Shown here: positions 1 to 8,769 of the stretch, one piece after another
Layout: every line of letters begins with the position of its first letter
Numbering within the stretch: the stretch's first letter is position 1
Assembly: GCF_011682235.2 (NCBI RefSeq)
Contig: NZ_CP076718.1
Location: 803,758-867,757, forward strand
Direction of reading: 5' to 3'
DNA: 64,000 bases
From: Rhodocaloribacter litoris
GTDB lineage: Bacteria; Bacteroidota; Rhodothermia; Rhodothermales; ISCAR-4553
Made by a program: the position numbers and the translations under genes
The notes under the pieces: generated by a model
The model's database searches: none
Told to the model about the DNA's origin: nothing
Seen by the model: only the letters and a program-made list of their open reading frames with translations

Positions 1-356
1 CGTTTCCGCCCGCCTTCCGTGCCAACATGGGCCACCACGACCGCGTCAGCGTCCTGCCCGAAGGCGCCGTCGAGCTCGCCTACAGCGCCACCCAGCCCAA
101 CCAGGCCTTCCGCATGGAAGACCTGCCCATCTACGGCACCCAGTTCCACAGCGAGCTCGACGCCCGCCGCGAACGCGAACGGCTCATCCGCTACCGTGCC
201 TATTACCTGAACGAGATGCCCGACGAGGCGGCCTTCCAGCACGTCCTCGACAGCCTCGCCGAAACCACCGAGGTGGATCACCTCCTGCACGACTTTCTGA
301 CGACCTTCGTCGCCCGCCCCGAAAACCACCCGGCCGGACCGCAACAGCCGACCTAG
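1..356 (+). CDS. Class I glutamine amidotransferase, C-terminal part (5' end outside window)
   Basis: The reading frame is open from base 3 of the window and ends at a TAG at 354-356; the N-terminus, including the expected nucleophilic Cys, lies upstream of the window. The visible part carries the class I (triad) glutaminase C-terminal signature: GTQFHSELD supplies the catalytic His and Glu, preceded by a GHHDRV segment where GMP-synthase-like amidotransferases have the loop facing the active site. The family hydrolyses glutamine to ammonia for a synthase partner. About 70 residues follow the His/Glu motif, ending in a Pro-rich tail. The substrate and partner cannot be told from this fragment; a stand-alone GMP-synthase-like amidotransferase is the likeliest reading. 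Confidence 0.7.
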   Translation, partial: FPPAFRANMGHHDRVSVLPEGAVELAYSATQPNQAFRMEDLPIYGTQFHSELDARRERERLIRYRAYYLNEMPDEAAFQHVLDSLAETTEVDHLLHDFLTTFVARPENHPAGPQQPT

Positions 357-374
357 CCTCCCGCGGCTTGGCCT

Positions 375-1757
375 TCACCACGCCAGCGGCGGCAGCACGT
401 CCTGCTGGAGCCTGCACATCTCGTCCACCAGTTGCACGGCGGCCCGGTACGAGGGGCAGGTGGGGTCGAGCAGGAGAGCCTGGAGCAGCTTGCGCCTCGA
501 CCCCTCCGCGTACGCCTCGACGAGCAACCGGTTGATGCTCACCTGCGCCCGCAGCAGCGCCAGGATGCCTTCCGGGAGCGGTGGCATGGCCTCGGGATGG
601 ACGCCGCCGGCGCCGGCGCGGGCGGGCACCTCTACCACGGCCCCCTCGGGCAGGCCGGGGACGTACCCCGCGTTCGGCACGTTGACGGCGTCGAGTGCCC
701 GCTCCTCGCCGCAGAAGACCCCTTCCAGAATCGGAATAGCCAGCTCGCCCGAAGGCACAATCGCCCCCTCCGCCGCTCCGGAGCGCTCCTCCCGGTCCGG
801 CTTCACGCGCGGCAGCGGGCGCCCGGGAAAGAGCGGCACACCGGTGGGATGCTCGTCCAGGTTGTAGATCCAGGTCGGCACCCGGCCCGTCTCCCACGGA
901 TGGCCCTCCAGCGGATCGTAGAAGAACTGAAGCAGGCTGCTGGCGAGAAAATCGTGCGCCCAGCCCAGGTACTCACCGATGTGGTTGGCACCGGGCGAGG
1001 GATAGAGGCCGAAGACGCGAAACAGGATGCGGCTGAGGGCGATCTCGTCCCACTCCGCCAGCCAGTGCGCCGCCCGTTCCCGCTCCCGGAGCCGGGGGTA
1101 GAGGTCCTCCCCCGTGGTCCGGTGACGAAGCGACTGGAACCAGGTGAAGTGGTTCAGGCCGGAAGCCTTTGCGTCGAGGTCGTGCACGTCGAGTTCGAGC
1201 AGGCGGGCTACCTGCTGCATGCCCTGGAAGACGCCATGACACAGCCCGACGACGCGCACGGACGTCAGCCGCGTGAGGGCCTCACACAGCTTCGTGAGCG
1301 GGTTGGTGTAGTTGAGCAACCAGGCCCCGGGACAGCATTGCTCCATCGCCCGGGCAATCTCGAGCATCGGCCCCATGTTGCGAAGGGCATGAAAAAGCCC
1401 CCCCGGCCCGCCGTTCTCCCCGTACACCTGCCGGAAACCGTACTTGCGAGGGACGTGGAAATCCTGCGCCCAGTAAAAATAGCGGTTGACTTCGATGGCC
1501 GTGACGACGGCATCGGCGCCGTCGAGCGCCTCGCGCAGGTCGGTGGTCCAGCGCACGGACGGGGCCGGGCGCCGCCCGAGCCGGCCAGCCACCGCCTCCG
1601 CATATCGCTGCCGCTCGGGCAACGCATCCGGGCAACGATCCATGAGGACGATCTCGAGGCCGTGCGCGCACAGCACGTCACTCAAAAGCAGGTCGCGGAT
1701 CGTGGCCGGCCCGAACTCCCGGCTCCCGGCTCCGACAAGAACGACTTTCAACGGCAT
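375..1757 (-). CDS. Family 4 glycoside hydrolase (alpha-glucosidase/alpha-galactosidase type)
   Basis: A 460-residue protein of the usual GH4 length. GH4 enzymes use NAD+ and a divalent metal (Mn2+) to cleave glycosides by a redox-elimination mechanism. The N-terminus has the Rossmann motif VGAGS (about residues 8-12). The metal ligands are in place at Cys173-His174 (LCHG) and His203 (GLNHF), the same positions as in known AglA-type enzymes, and NYTNP (149-153) is the family's conserved segment. No signal peptide is seen, so it acts in the cytoplasm. The ATG at 1757 is chosen because it directly starts the Rossmann strand; the open frame runs far upstream but has no family homology there. Substrate (alpha-glucoside, alpha-galactoside or glucuronide) is not decidable by eye. 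Confidence 0.88.
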   Translation of the reverse strand: MPLKVVLVGAGSREFGPATIRDLLLSDVLCAHGLEIVLMDRCPDALPERQRYAEAVAGRLGRRPAPSVRWTTDLREALDGADAVVTAIEVNRYFYWAQDFHVPRKYGFRQVYGENGGPGGLFHALRNMGPMLEIARAMEQCCPGAWLLNYTNPLTKLCEALTRLTSVRVVGLCHGVFQGMQQVARLLELDVHDLDAKASGLNHFTWFQSLRHRTTGEDLYPRLRERERAAHWLAEWDEIALSRILFRVFGLYPSPGANHIGEYLGWAHDFLASSLLQFFYDPLEGHPWETGRVPTWIYNLDEHPTGVPLFPGRPLPRVKPDREERSGAAEGAIVPSGELAIPILEGVFCGEERALDAVNVPNAGYVPGLPEGAVVEVPARAGAGGVHPEAMPPLPEGILALLRAQVSINRLLVEAYAEGSRRKLLQALLLDPTCPSYRAAVQLVDEMCRLQQDVLPPLAW

Positions 1758-1784
1758 GGAAACGTGGTGTTTGCTTTGCGGTGT

Positions 1785-1832
1785 GGGGATTGCGAGCCAA
1801 AGATTAGCGATTGCGGACTGGAAGATTGGCGG
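1785..1832 (-). repeat. Degenerate ATCTTCCA/GCAAT repeat word in the GH4 5' leader
   Basis: On the minus strand, 28-75 bases upstream of the GH4 start, the sequence reads CCAATCTTCCA, then GCAATCGCTAATCTT, then GCAATCCCC. It is AT-richer than its surroundings. It would translate as PPIFQSAIANL, and a related word (PPIFQFAICNL) occurs between nosF and nosY at 9559-9683. It resembles the low-complexity intergenic words found in many bacterial genomes; function unknown. Confidence 0.5.
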
Positions 1833-1880
1833 ATTATTGTAGATTTTTCCCCCGTCGACGACCGTACAGGAAAAGCCGTC

Positions 1881-3038
1881 ATGCCGCTCCCGTTCCGCCT
1901 GTGCCCGGCCCTTCTTGCCTTCGTCCTGCTCACCGGCTGCGACGGGAGCAATCCGGCGCCCCCGGATCCCCCGCCGCCGTCGGTACCGATCTCGGTGCCC
2001 GAGGGGTTTCGCGTGGAGATCGTGGCGGAGGGCCTTGCCCTGCCGACGTCGCTGGCCTTCGCGCCGGACGGCTCGGGCCGGCTCTTCGTCAATGAACTCC
2101 AGACGGGGCGCATCCGCGTCATCCGGGACGACGCCCTGCTGCCGGAACCGTTCGCCGAGGTAGCCACGAACGTCAGCGGCGGCTTTCCCGTGGCCGGCGA
2201 GAACGGCCTCATCGGCCTCGCCTTCGACCCGGATTTCCGGACGAACGGCTTCGTCTACGTCACCTACGCCGTCCGCCTCGACGACGGCACCAACCGGGGC
2301 GCCGTGGCCCGGTTCCGCGAGGTCGACGGCCGCGGCACCGGCTTCACCGTCCTGCTCGACGGCATCCCGGCGGCGCCGGGCCACCAGATCCAGAGCCTGG
2401 CCTTCGGCCCCGACGGCAAGCTCTACGTCTCGGTGGGCGACGCCTACCTGCAGGAAGCCGCGCAGGACACGACCGCCCTCACCGGCAAGATCCTGCGCAT
2501 GAACCCGGACGGCTCCGTCCCGCCGGACAACCCCTTCCCGGGCCGGCTCCCCTATGCCCTCGGCCTCCGCAACGCCTTCGACCTGGCCTTCGACGGCACG
2601 GGCCGACTCTTTGCCCCGGACAACGGCCCCAGCTTCAACGACGAGCTGAACCGCATTGAGGCCGGCGGCAACTACGGCTGGCCCGTTGCCCTCGGCCCCG
2701 CCGGAGATCCCCGCTTCATCGACCCGATCCACACCTGGACCGAGATCGTCTCCCCCAACGGCCTCACGTTCTACCGGGGCACGACCTTCCCACCCCCCTA
2801 CCGGGGCCGCCTCTTCCTCGTCCTCTTCGGCGACACCTTCTCGACCGGCCCCAGCCCCCGCGCCAAACGCATCGTGACCGTCGACACGGGCGCAGAGCCA
2901 CCCGTCATCGAAGACTTCGCCGTCTACGACTTCCCCGGCCAGGGCAACCCGCTCGACGTCGTCGAGGGGCCGGACGGCCACCTTTACTTCACCGACATCT
3001 TCCAGGGCCGCGTCTACCGGATCCGGTACGACGGTTGA
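1881..3038 (+). CDS. PQQ-dependent sugar (glucose/sorbosone-type) dehydrogenase lipoprotein
   Basis: 385 residues. It starts with a lipoprotein signal peptide (hydrophobic stretch ending LLTGC, acylated Cys about residue 20), then a Pro-rich linker and a beta-propeller of the glucose/sorbosone dehydrogenase (GSDH) family. Family hallmarks visible are the repeated blade motifs FAPDG, AFDPDF, FGPDGKLYVSVGD, the ALGLRNAFDLAFD segment and the terminal GPDGHLYFTD. These enzymes oxidise sugars with the cofactor PQQ in the periplasm or at the outer membrane. The start is fixed by the signal peptide; the frame is open upstream but only as a shadow of the divergent GH4 gene. Substrate unknown. It is transcribed divergently from GH4, sharing a 123-bp intergenic region. 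Confidence 0.87.
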   Translation: MPLPFRLCPALLAFVLLTGCDGSNPAPPDPPPPSVPISVPEGFRVEIVAEGLALPTSLAFAPDGSGRLFVNELQTGRIRVIRDDALLPEPFAEVATNVSGGFPVAGENGLIGLAFDPDFRTNGFVYVTYAVRLDDGTNRGAVARFREVDGRGTGFTVLLDGIPAAPGHQIQSLAFGPDGKLYVSVGDAYLQEAAQDTTALTGKILRMNPDGSVPPDNPFPGRLPYALGLRNAFDLAFDGTGRLFAPDNGPSFNDELNRIEAGGNYGWPVALGPAGDPRFIDPIHTWTEIVSPNGLTFYRGTTFPPPYRGRLFLVLFGDTFSTGPSPRAKRIVTVDTGAEPPVIEDFAVYDFPGQGNPLDVVEGPDGHLYFTDIFQGRVYRIRYDG

Positions 3039-3080
3039 AGCCCGGGGCCGGAAGGGGGCTCCGCCGGGCCGCTCGATGCG

Positions 3081-4853
3081 TCACCCCGAATTCGCCAGGC
3101 GGAGGGTGCCCAGGGCACAGGCCAGGGAAAGCCCGACGAGCAGCAGACCGGCGGCCGTGTGACCCAGGACCAGTTGCCCCACCCCCAGCAGGCCCGCATA
3201 GATGAACAGCACGCCGAGGAACCAGCCGAGCCATTTCGCCCCGGCCCCGGTATCCGCCGGCACGTCCGGGCAGCGGGCGGCGACAGGTCCCCACCAGCCG
3301 CCGGGCCGCACCCTGCGATAGAAGGCCACCAGCTTCTCCTCGGAGACGGGCCGGGTGTGCAACGTGACCGTCACCCAGATCAGGGTGCAGACGAGCAGGA
3401 TGACGACGGAGCGGATGAAGTTGTATTCGGCGCCGTAGAAGAGGACCAGCACATCCAGGAGCGGGGCGGGCATCAGGCCGAGGGCGTCCAGTCCCCGGGC
3501 CAGCAGCAGCCCGTTGGCGATGAGGACCGAGCCCACCATGGCGCTGATCTCGGCCCAGGCGTTGACGCGCCACCAGTACCACCGCAGCAGCAGCACCATC
3601 GCCATCCCGGCCGTCAGCTCGATGATGTAGATCCACGCCCGCTCGATGGATTCCATCTGCCAGGCCGCCAGCGCCGCCAGCAGAACCAGCACGAGCACGG
3701 CCAGGCGGGAGGCCAGCACGTAGTGCCGGCTGGAGGCCTCACGCCGGAGGAAGCGCTTGTACACGTCCGTGACCAGGTACGAGGCCCCCCAGCACAGGTG
3801 GGTGTCCATGGTGCTCATGAAGGCCGCCAGAAACGCCGCCACGAGCAGCCCGCGCAGCCCCGTCGGCATCATCTCGGCGATCATCATGGGATAGGCCAGC
3901 TCGGGGTCGGCCGCCAGCGCCGCCTCCGGCCCACCGGGGGGAAAGACCACGAGCGAGCCCAGCCCGGCGACGATCCAGGGCCAGGTCATGAGCGTGCCGG
4001 CGAAGCAGAACCAGAGGGCGGTGAGCGTGGCCTGCCGGTCGTCCCGTGTGGCGAAGAGGCGCTGGGCGATGTAGCCGTCGTGCCCGCTGCGGGTCCAGAG
4101 CACCAGGATCAGGCAGAGGTAGGAAACGAACTCCAGGGGACTGAGGTGGGCGGGGTTCGGTACCAGGTCGAGCGTGCCCGCCGGCGCTTCCGGGAGGGCG
4201 GCGATCTGCCGGGCCATCTCGGCCGGGCCGCCCAGCTCGTAGACGACGATCCCGGCCAGGATGAGCGAGCCGGTGATGCCGGTGACGAACTGGAGCAGGT
4301 CCGTCATCACCACGCCCCAGAGCCCCGAGGCCACGGTGTAGAGCAGGGCCAGCGCCACACACACGCCCAGCGTGAGCACCGGCCCCCAGCCGAGCAGCAC
4401 CTGGCTGAACTTGACCATGGCCAGCATCACCCAGCCCATCACCACGCAGTTGCGCAGGATGCCCTGGTAGACGGCCGTGAAGGCACGCAGCACGGAGGCC
4501 GAAGGCCCGTCATAGCGCAACTCGATGAACTCGGCGTCGGTGATGACCTCGGCGCGCCGCCAGAGGCGGGCGAAGAAGAAGACGAGCAGCATCACGCCGG
4601 CGGCTTCGTACCACCAGAGCCAGTTGCCGTAGATACCCTGCTGCCGCACGAGTGAGGCCGCCGCCAGCGGGGCATCGGAGGCGAACCAGGTGGCGGCGAT
4701 GGAGGTGCCGGCCAGCCACCAGGGCAGCGTCCGCCCGGCCACGAAGTAGTCCTCGATGCTCTGGCCGGCCCGCCGGGTGAACCACAGCCCCAGGGCCACG
4801 GTGATGCCCCCGTAGAGGGCGATGACCACCCAGTCCAGCGGAAGAAGTCGCAT
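3081..4853 (-). CDS. Sodium/solute symporter (SSS family)
   Basis: 590 residues with about 13 hydrophobic segments. The N-terminus shows SSS features: a first membrane helix, then the SIEDYFVAGRTLPWW segment that follows TM1 in many sugar symporters, and STMDTHLCWGASYLVTDVY in the TM8 region, which corresponds to the conserved sodium-binding stretch with hydroxyl residues. The long hydrophilic loop near residues 480-520 and the extra terminal helices fit the SGLT-like branch. It lies 81 bp downstream of the amino-sugar-phosphate deaminase on the same strand, so the likely substrate is a sugar or amino sugar (inference). Na+ coupling is assumed from the family. Confidence 0.88.
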   Translation of the reverse strand: MRLLPLDWVVIALYGGITVALGLWFTRRAGQSIEDYFVAGRTLPWWLAGTSIAATWFASDAPLAAASLVRQQGIYGNWLWWYEAAGVMLLVFFFARLWRRAEVITDAEFIELRYDGPSASVLRAFTAVYQGILRNCVVMGWVMLAMVKFSQVLLGWGPVLTLGVCVALALLYTVASGLWGVVMTDLLQFVTGITGSLILAGIVVYELGGPAEMARQIAALPEAPAGTLDLVPNPAHLSPLEFVSYLCLILVLWTRSGHDGYIAQRLFATRDDRQATLTALWFCFAGTLMTWPWIVAGLGSLVVFPPGGPEAALAADPELAYPMMIAEMMPTGLRGLLVAAFLAAFMSTMDTHLCWGASYLVTDVYKRFLRREASSRHYVLASRLAVLVLVLLAALAAWQMESIERAWIYIIELTAGMAMVLLLRWYWWRVNAWAEISAMVGSVLIANGLLLARGLDALGLMPAPLLDVLVLFYGAEYNFIRSVVILLVCTLIWVTVTLHTRPVSEEKLVAFYRRVRPGGWWGPVAARCPDVPADTGAGAKWLGWFLGVLFIYAGLLGVGQLVLGHTAAGLLLVGLSLACALGTLRLANSG

Positions 4854-4934
4854 GCGCCTGCCGGCCGGTTTGCCGGGACACGGGAGGAAACGGGTCGCCC
4901 GAAGATAGGCAAACCGGTGCCGGCGTGCCAGCGC

Positions 4935-5651
4935 TCAGCGACCGGCTGCGACGTCGAAGAGGCAGGTGGCGTCGGGATGGAGGTGCAGGAAAGAGGCCGG
5001 CAGGTGGGTGGAGACCCGTTCCCGCCGGAGACGCCGGAGCACGGCCTGCTTGTGGGTGCCGGTGACGAGCAGGAGGATGCGGCGGGCCGCCATGATCTCG
5101 CCGAGGCCGAGCGTCCAGCCGTGATCCGGGGGGTCGGGCAGGTGCGCCACCATGCCGTGGCCGCGCGTGGCGGCGCTGAGCACGGCCCGATGGGCTTTCA
5201 GCGGGAGCCAGTTGGCCGGTTCCAGGAAACCGAGATGCCCGTTCAAGCCCAGGCCGAGCAGGCACAGGTCGATGGGGCCTTCTTCGGCCAGCCGCCGCGA
5301 GAGCGCCGCACAGACACCCGCCGGATCGGCCTCCACGCCCTGCCACCCGAGGAAGCGGTCCGGCCCGACGCCGAGCGGATCGAGCAGGGCGCGCCGGAGT
5401 GCGGCGGTGCACGAGGCCGGATGGCCTTCCGGCAGGCCACCCCACTCGTCGAGCTGCACCAGGCGCAGGCGCGCAAAAAGCCCGGGGTCGTGGCGGGCCT
5501 GCTCGGCCAGCAGGGCATACGTGCGGCGGGGCGTTGCCCCGGTGGCCGGGCAAAGGAGCAGGTCCGGCCGGGCTCGCACCGCGGCAACCACCTCGGCGGC
5601 CACGTGCCGGCTCAGCGTCTCGGCATCGGCAAAGCGTTCGAACCGCATCAT
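4935..5651 (-). CDS. Glucosamine-6-phosphate deaminase / galactosamine-6-phosphate isomerase family
   Basis: 238 residues, typical of NagB-like enzymes, which convert amino-sugar 6-phosphate to ketose 6-phosphate plus ammonia. Visible motifs: CPATGATPRRTY (phosphate-binding loop near residue 35), LVQLDEWGGL (the Asp that acts in proton transfer), and LGLGLNGHLGFLEP (the His/Glu pair of the lid). The position equivalent to NagB Asp141 is Asn here (NGH), as in several NagB-like subfamilies, so AgaI-like or NagB-II-like activity is possible. It has no signal peptide. Two ATG codons stand in tandem (5651 and 5648). It forms a likely operon with the downstream Na+/solute symporter. Confidence 0.82.
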   Translation of the reverse strand: MMRFERFADAETLSRHVAAEVVAAVRARPDLLLCPATGATPRRTYALLAEQARHDPGLFARLRLVQLDEWGGLPEGHPASCTAALRRALLDPLGVGPDRFLGWQGVEADPAGVCAALSRRLAEEGPIDLCLLGLGLNGHLGFLEPANWLPLKAHRAVLSAATRGHGMVAHLPDPPDHGWTLGLGEIMAARRILLLVTGTHKQAVLRRLRRERVSTHLPASFLHLHPDATCLFDVAAGR

Positions 5652-5850
5652 ATCGGTAGGGCTGTTGTGCCACCCCCGGTCTCAAGACGGGCCGGCCCGT
5701 CAGAAGTACGGGCTCCGGACCAGCACCTCCTCCACGGGACGAGAGGCCGGACCGACCGCCCACGCCGGCACGGCGGCAGCATCCTCCGAAAAATCCGCCA
5801 GCACCCGCATCTTGTGCAATGGTACGGCAATCTTCCCTGCCCGGCTCGGC

Positions 5851-6678
5851 TCACCCCGGCTGCTTCGCCGTACGCAACGTGAACCGGATCGGGATGGCCA
5901 TGCGCACCCGCACGGGCGTTCCCCGCTGGCGGCCGGGCCTGAAGCGCAGCTTCATGACCGCCGCGATGGCCGCCTCGTCGAGCACCCGGCCGGCCGAACG
6001 GGCCACGGTCGGCTGCGACGGCGTGCCGTCCGGCTCGACGACGATCTGCACGACCACCATCCCTTCCAGGCCGGCCTGCCGGGCGAGCTCCGGATACTCG
6101 AGGTATTCGTAGAGCTTCGCCGTGCCGCCGATGATCTCGGGCATCTCTTCCACCACGACGAAGATCTCCGGCTCTTCCTCTTCGACCGGCGCCTCACCCG
6201 CCGGCGGCGGTGGCGGAGGCGGCATGGCCGTGAGGGGCTCGTCCAGGTCGAGCGTGGCATCCAGATCGAGCTCCATCGTCTCATCGAGCACCACATCGTC
6301 CGGCACCTCGACGGGCACCGGCGGGCGCGGGGGCGGCGGCGGCACGTCCTGCTGCCGGGTCTGCTGGATATCCTCGATCTGCACCACCTCCTGCTCCTGC
6401 AGCTCGATGTCGAGCGCCGGGGACGCCGGCCGCACCGGCAGGCGCACGAGAACGACCAGGATCGCCAGCGACAAGATAAGGCCGAGCTGAATGAAGAGCC
6501 GGTAGTTCCGGTGCAGGTCGGCATGCGGGTACTTGTAGGGCTTGCGCCGCGGCACGGGCGGAGGCACCGGGGCGCTCAGCGACCCCTGCCGCTTCCGGCG
6601 TGCCTCCGCCTCCCGGCGTTCCCGCCCGGACGAGCGGCGCCGGGGACGCCTGACGGTCGGATGCAGGAGCGTTTTCAT
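5851..6678 (-). CDS. TonB family energy transducer
   Basis: 275 residues. Order: a basic, Arg-rich cytoplasmic N-terminus (residues 1-60), one membrane helix (about 62-80, LFIQLGLILSLAILVVLV), a periplasmic linker with poly-Pro and acidic runs, and a C-terminal TonB domain (about 185-275) with YPELARQAGLEGMVVVQIVVEPDG and the final AVMKLRFRPGRQRGTPVRVRM stretch. TonB couples the proton-motive force to outer-membrane receptors. Its ATG is only 7 bases after the stop of the preceding universal stress gene, so the three genes usp-usp-tonB are probably one transcript. An extended N-terminus before the helix is common in Bacteroidota TonB homologues. Confidence 0.9.
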   Translation of the reverse strand: MKTLLHPTVRRPRRRSSGRERREAEARRKRQGSLSAPVPPPVPRRKPYKYPHADLHRNYRLFIQLGLILSLAILVVLVRLPVRPASPALDIELQEQEVVQIEDIQQTRQQDVPPPPPRPPVPVEVPDDVVLDETMELDLDATLDLDEPLTAMPPPPPPPAGEAPVEEEEPEIFVVVEEMPEIIGGTAKLYEYLEYPELARQAGLEGMVVVQIVVEPDGTPSQPTVARSAGRVLDEAAIAAVMKLRFRPGRQRGTPVRVRMAIPIRFTLRTAKQPG

Positions 6679-6685
6679 GGTCCGG

Positions 6686-7624
6686 TCACGTTTTTAGGCG
6701 GTCGAAAAAGGATTCCTGGTATTCGCCTCCGGCGGGAACCTCCAGGAGCGATTTACCAGCAGCCCTGTCCAGAAACACCGGCCAGGGAGCGGCCCGCACG
6801 ACCCGTTCCGCCTCGGTGCCCAGCTGATGGTGTTCGAGCCCTTTCCGGCCGTGGGAGCTCAGCACGATCATGCCCTGATCCAGGCCGGCGGCTTCCTCCA
6901 GGATGACGGCTGCCGGGTCCCCCGTGCGCACGAGGAACGAAGCGGCCGGCGGCTCCCCGCCCGGCGATGCCGCCCACTGCCGGAGTCGCGCCGCAAGCGG
7001 CTCCCGATCCGCCGGCAGCCCCTCCTCGACGACGTGCAGGAAGTGGAGCTGTGCCTCGTAGTGCCCGGCCAGATCCCGTGCATACGCGATCGTGCGCCGG
7101 GCAAAGGGTGAGAAATCCACCGGCACGAGCAGGTGCCGGACCAGCTCGGGCATCCGGCTGCTGCGCGGCCCCACGGTGAACACGGGCCGGTCCGCCAGCT
7201 TGATCACCTGCTCTGCCGTCAACCCGATGAGCCAGTGATCCTCGAGATCACTGAGAAAACGGCTCATGCTGCGGTTGCCGTGCGTGCCCATGACGATCAG
7301 GTCGACATCGTGCTGCCGGCCATAGGCCAGGATCGCCGCCGTGGGCTCGGTGTTGTGCTCCCGAAGACGCCGGATCGTGATCCCGTTCCAGCGCTCCACC
7401 TCCTCCGCCGGCGGCGCCTCCATCGCGGGAACGGCCCGGAGCGATTCCGGCAGATAGTCCCCCCCCGGGAAACGGTCCGCTTCGAAGCCGGGCGGGCCTT
7501 CCACCACATGCAGCAGGTGTACCTCGGCTCCGTAGTGCCGGGCCAGATGGAGCGCGTGCATGAAAGCCCCCTCGGCACAGGTCGAATAGTCCGTCGGAAC
7601 GAGTATTTTCCGGATCACAAGCAT
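6686..7624 (-). CDS. Universal stress protein, two tandem UspA domains
   Basis: 312 residues with two Usp domains (about 1-148 and 155-300). Domain 1 begins MLVIRKILVPTDYS and has VMGTHGNRSMSRFLSDLE, in which the ATP-binding pattern G-x2-G-x9-G-S/T is disrupted. Domain 2 has LSSHGRKGLEHHQLGTEAE, a near-intact version. The open frame extends 42 codons upstream, but the ATG at 7624 is chosen because GGAAGGAGGG sits just before it. It lies 17 bases downstream of the second Usp gene and 7 bases upstream of tonB. Usp proteins act in the cytoplasm in stress and low-oxygen survival; the molecular role here is unknown. Confidence 0.9.
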   Translation of the reverse strand: MLVIRKILVPTDYSTCAEGAFMHALHLARHYGAEVHLLHVVEGPPGFEADRFPGGDYLPESLRAVPAMEAPPAEEVERWNGITIRRLREHNTEPTAAILAYGRQHDVDLIVMGTHGNRSMSRFLSDLEDHWLIGLTAEQVIKLADRPVFTVGPRSSRMPELVRHLLVPVDFSPFARRTIAYARDLAGHYEAQLHFLHVVEEGLPADREPLAARLRQWAASPGGEPPAASFLVRTGDPAAVILEEAAGLDQGMIVLSSHGRKGLEHHQLGTEAERVVRAAPWPVFLDRAAGKSLLEVPAGGEYQESFFDRLKT

Positions 7625-7641
7625 AACGTTTCCCTCCTTCC

Positions 7642-8613
7642 TCACGCTGTGGGATTTCCCGCCATCCGCCGGCCGGAGGCCACGGCCCTCGTCGCCTGCG
7701 TCTCCCGGGATTGCGCCCCGCCGAAGCTCTTCACGGTGAAAACGGGGCACGGCGCCAGGCGCACCACCCGCTCGGCGACGCTGCCAAGGAGCAGGTGGGC
7801 CAGCCCGGTGAGGCCGTGCGTGGCCAGGACGATCAGGTCGCTGCCCCGCTCCCCGGCAAAACGGGCGATCTCGGTGGCGGCGTGCCCGGTGCGGACGTGG
7901 AAGGTGACCCCGCGATCGACCCCGCAGGTCCGGGCGTAAAATTGTTTCAGGTGCCGGTAGGCCTGCCCCTCGATCTCCGGTTCGGCATCGTACACCGAGA
8001 AGACACCGGCATGGTAGAAGGCCGGATACACCGGTTCTTCGATGACATGCAGCACGTCGAGGCAGGCCCCGTACAGGTCGGCCAGCGTCCGGGCATACCG
8101 CAGGGCCTCCTGCGCGTGCCGGGAAAAGTCCACCGGCGCCAGGATCGAACGCACCGGCCCTTCGACCGTCCCCGGCCGCACGGTCAGCACCGGCACGGGC
8201 GAGAGGCGCACCACCTCCTGGGCGACGCTGCCAAGGAGCAGGTGCTTCAACCCGCGCCGCCCGTGCGTCCCCATGACCACGACCTCCACGCCGTGCCCGG
8301 CCACATAGTCCAGGATCTCCGGCGCCGGCGCCACCGCCCGCCGGAGGGCAAAGGTCACCGGCGGCACGGTGCCCGGATCAAGCCCCGCCTGCCCGGCGAC
8401 CGCCTCCAGCCGTTCCCGTAACCGTGCCCGGATCCGCTGCTCGTGCTCGGCCGGCCCGGCAGGCGAACCGAGGGTGTCGTCGTAGAGCACCTGCACGTGA
8501 AGCACGTGCAGCGCCGCACCGGTGCGCCCGGCCAGCTCGAGCGCCCGCACCAGCGCCGCCTCCGAGGACGGCGAAAAATCTTCCGCGACGAGTATGTTTT
8601 TGACGTGCCACAT
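7642..8613 (-). CDS. Universal stress protein, two tandem UspA domains
   Basis: 323 residues, first gene of the usp-usp-tonB unit. Domain 1 (about 1-148) starts MWHVKNILVAEDFS and has VMGTHGRRGLKHLLLGSVAQ; domain 2 (about 155-300) starts VRSILAPVDFS and has LATHGLTGLAHLLLGSVAE. Both keep the G-x2-G-x9-G-S nucleotide-binding pattern, unlike domain 1 of its neighbour. The C-terminal 25 residues are unstructured. It is preceded by the two-box element at 8709-8751 that also precedes the nos operon. In several denitrifiers Usp genes are induced under oxygen limitation, which would fit shared control (inference). Confidence 0.92.
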   Translation of the reverse strand: MWHVKNILVAEDFSPSSEAALVRALELAGRTGAALHVLHVQVLYDDTLGSPAGPAEHEQRIRARLRERLEAVAGQAGLDPGTVPPVTFALRRAVAPAPEILDYVAGHGVEVVVMGTHGRRGLKHLLLGSVAQEVVRLSPVPVLTVRPGTVEGPVRSILAPVDFSRHAQEALRYARTLADLYGACLDVLHVIEEPVYPAFYHAGVFSVYDAEPEIEGQAYRHLKQFYARTCGVDRGVTFHVRTGHAATEIARFAGERGSDLIVLATHGLTGLAHLLLGSVAERVVRLAPCPVFTVKSFGGAQSRETQATRAVASGRRMAGNPTA

Positions 8614-8658
8614 GGCGCCCCCCCGTGTTTCTGATGAACCCCGGCATGATGTTCACCC

Positions 8659-8751
8659 GAAACTTACGGAAGCGCACGGCCGGCCATTGACGGGCAGGAT
8701 CGCACAGACCTGTGGGACGATCCCTACTCATCCTGTAAGGGAATACCCGAC
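8659..8751 (-). promoter_or_regulatory. Putative promoter of the usp operon with two CCTGT boxes 23 bp apart
   Basis: On the plus strand CCTGTGGGACGATCCC begins at 8709 and CCTGTAAGGGAATACCC at 8732, exactly 23 bp apart. Toward the gene, 42 bp away, the minus strand reads TAAGTTTC (8666-8659), close to the Bacteroidota -7 element TAnnTTTG, with the usp ATG 45 bp further. The same arrangement, 31 of 43 box positions identical, precedes the cytochrome c/nosZ operon (15488-15584). No FNR-type TTGAT-N4-ATCAA site is visible. Interpreted as an activator site upstream of a promoter; the regulator is unknown. Confidence 0.5.
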
Positions 8752-8769
8752 GTGCAGGCCGGTGCGACC

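Noticed and set aside
375-2981. 868-codon open frames on both strands across 375-3038
   Set aside because: They are GC-driven shadow frames. Only the GH4 part (375-1757, minus) and the dehydrogenase part (1881-3038, plus) carry family motifs; the rest is low-complexity and antisense to them.
5686-5701. Perfect 16-bp palindrome GACGGGCCGGCCCGTC 35 bp upstream of the deaminase gene
   Set aside because: About one 16-bp palindrome is expected by chance in this length, more in GC-rich DNA; no repeated partner was found.
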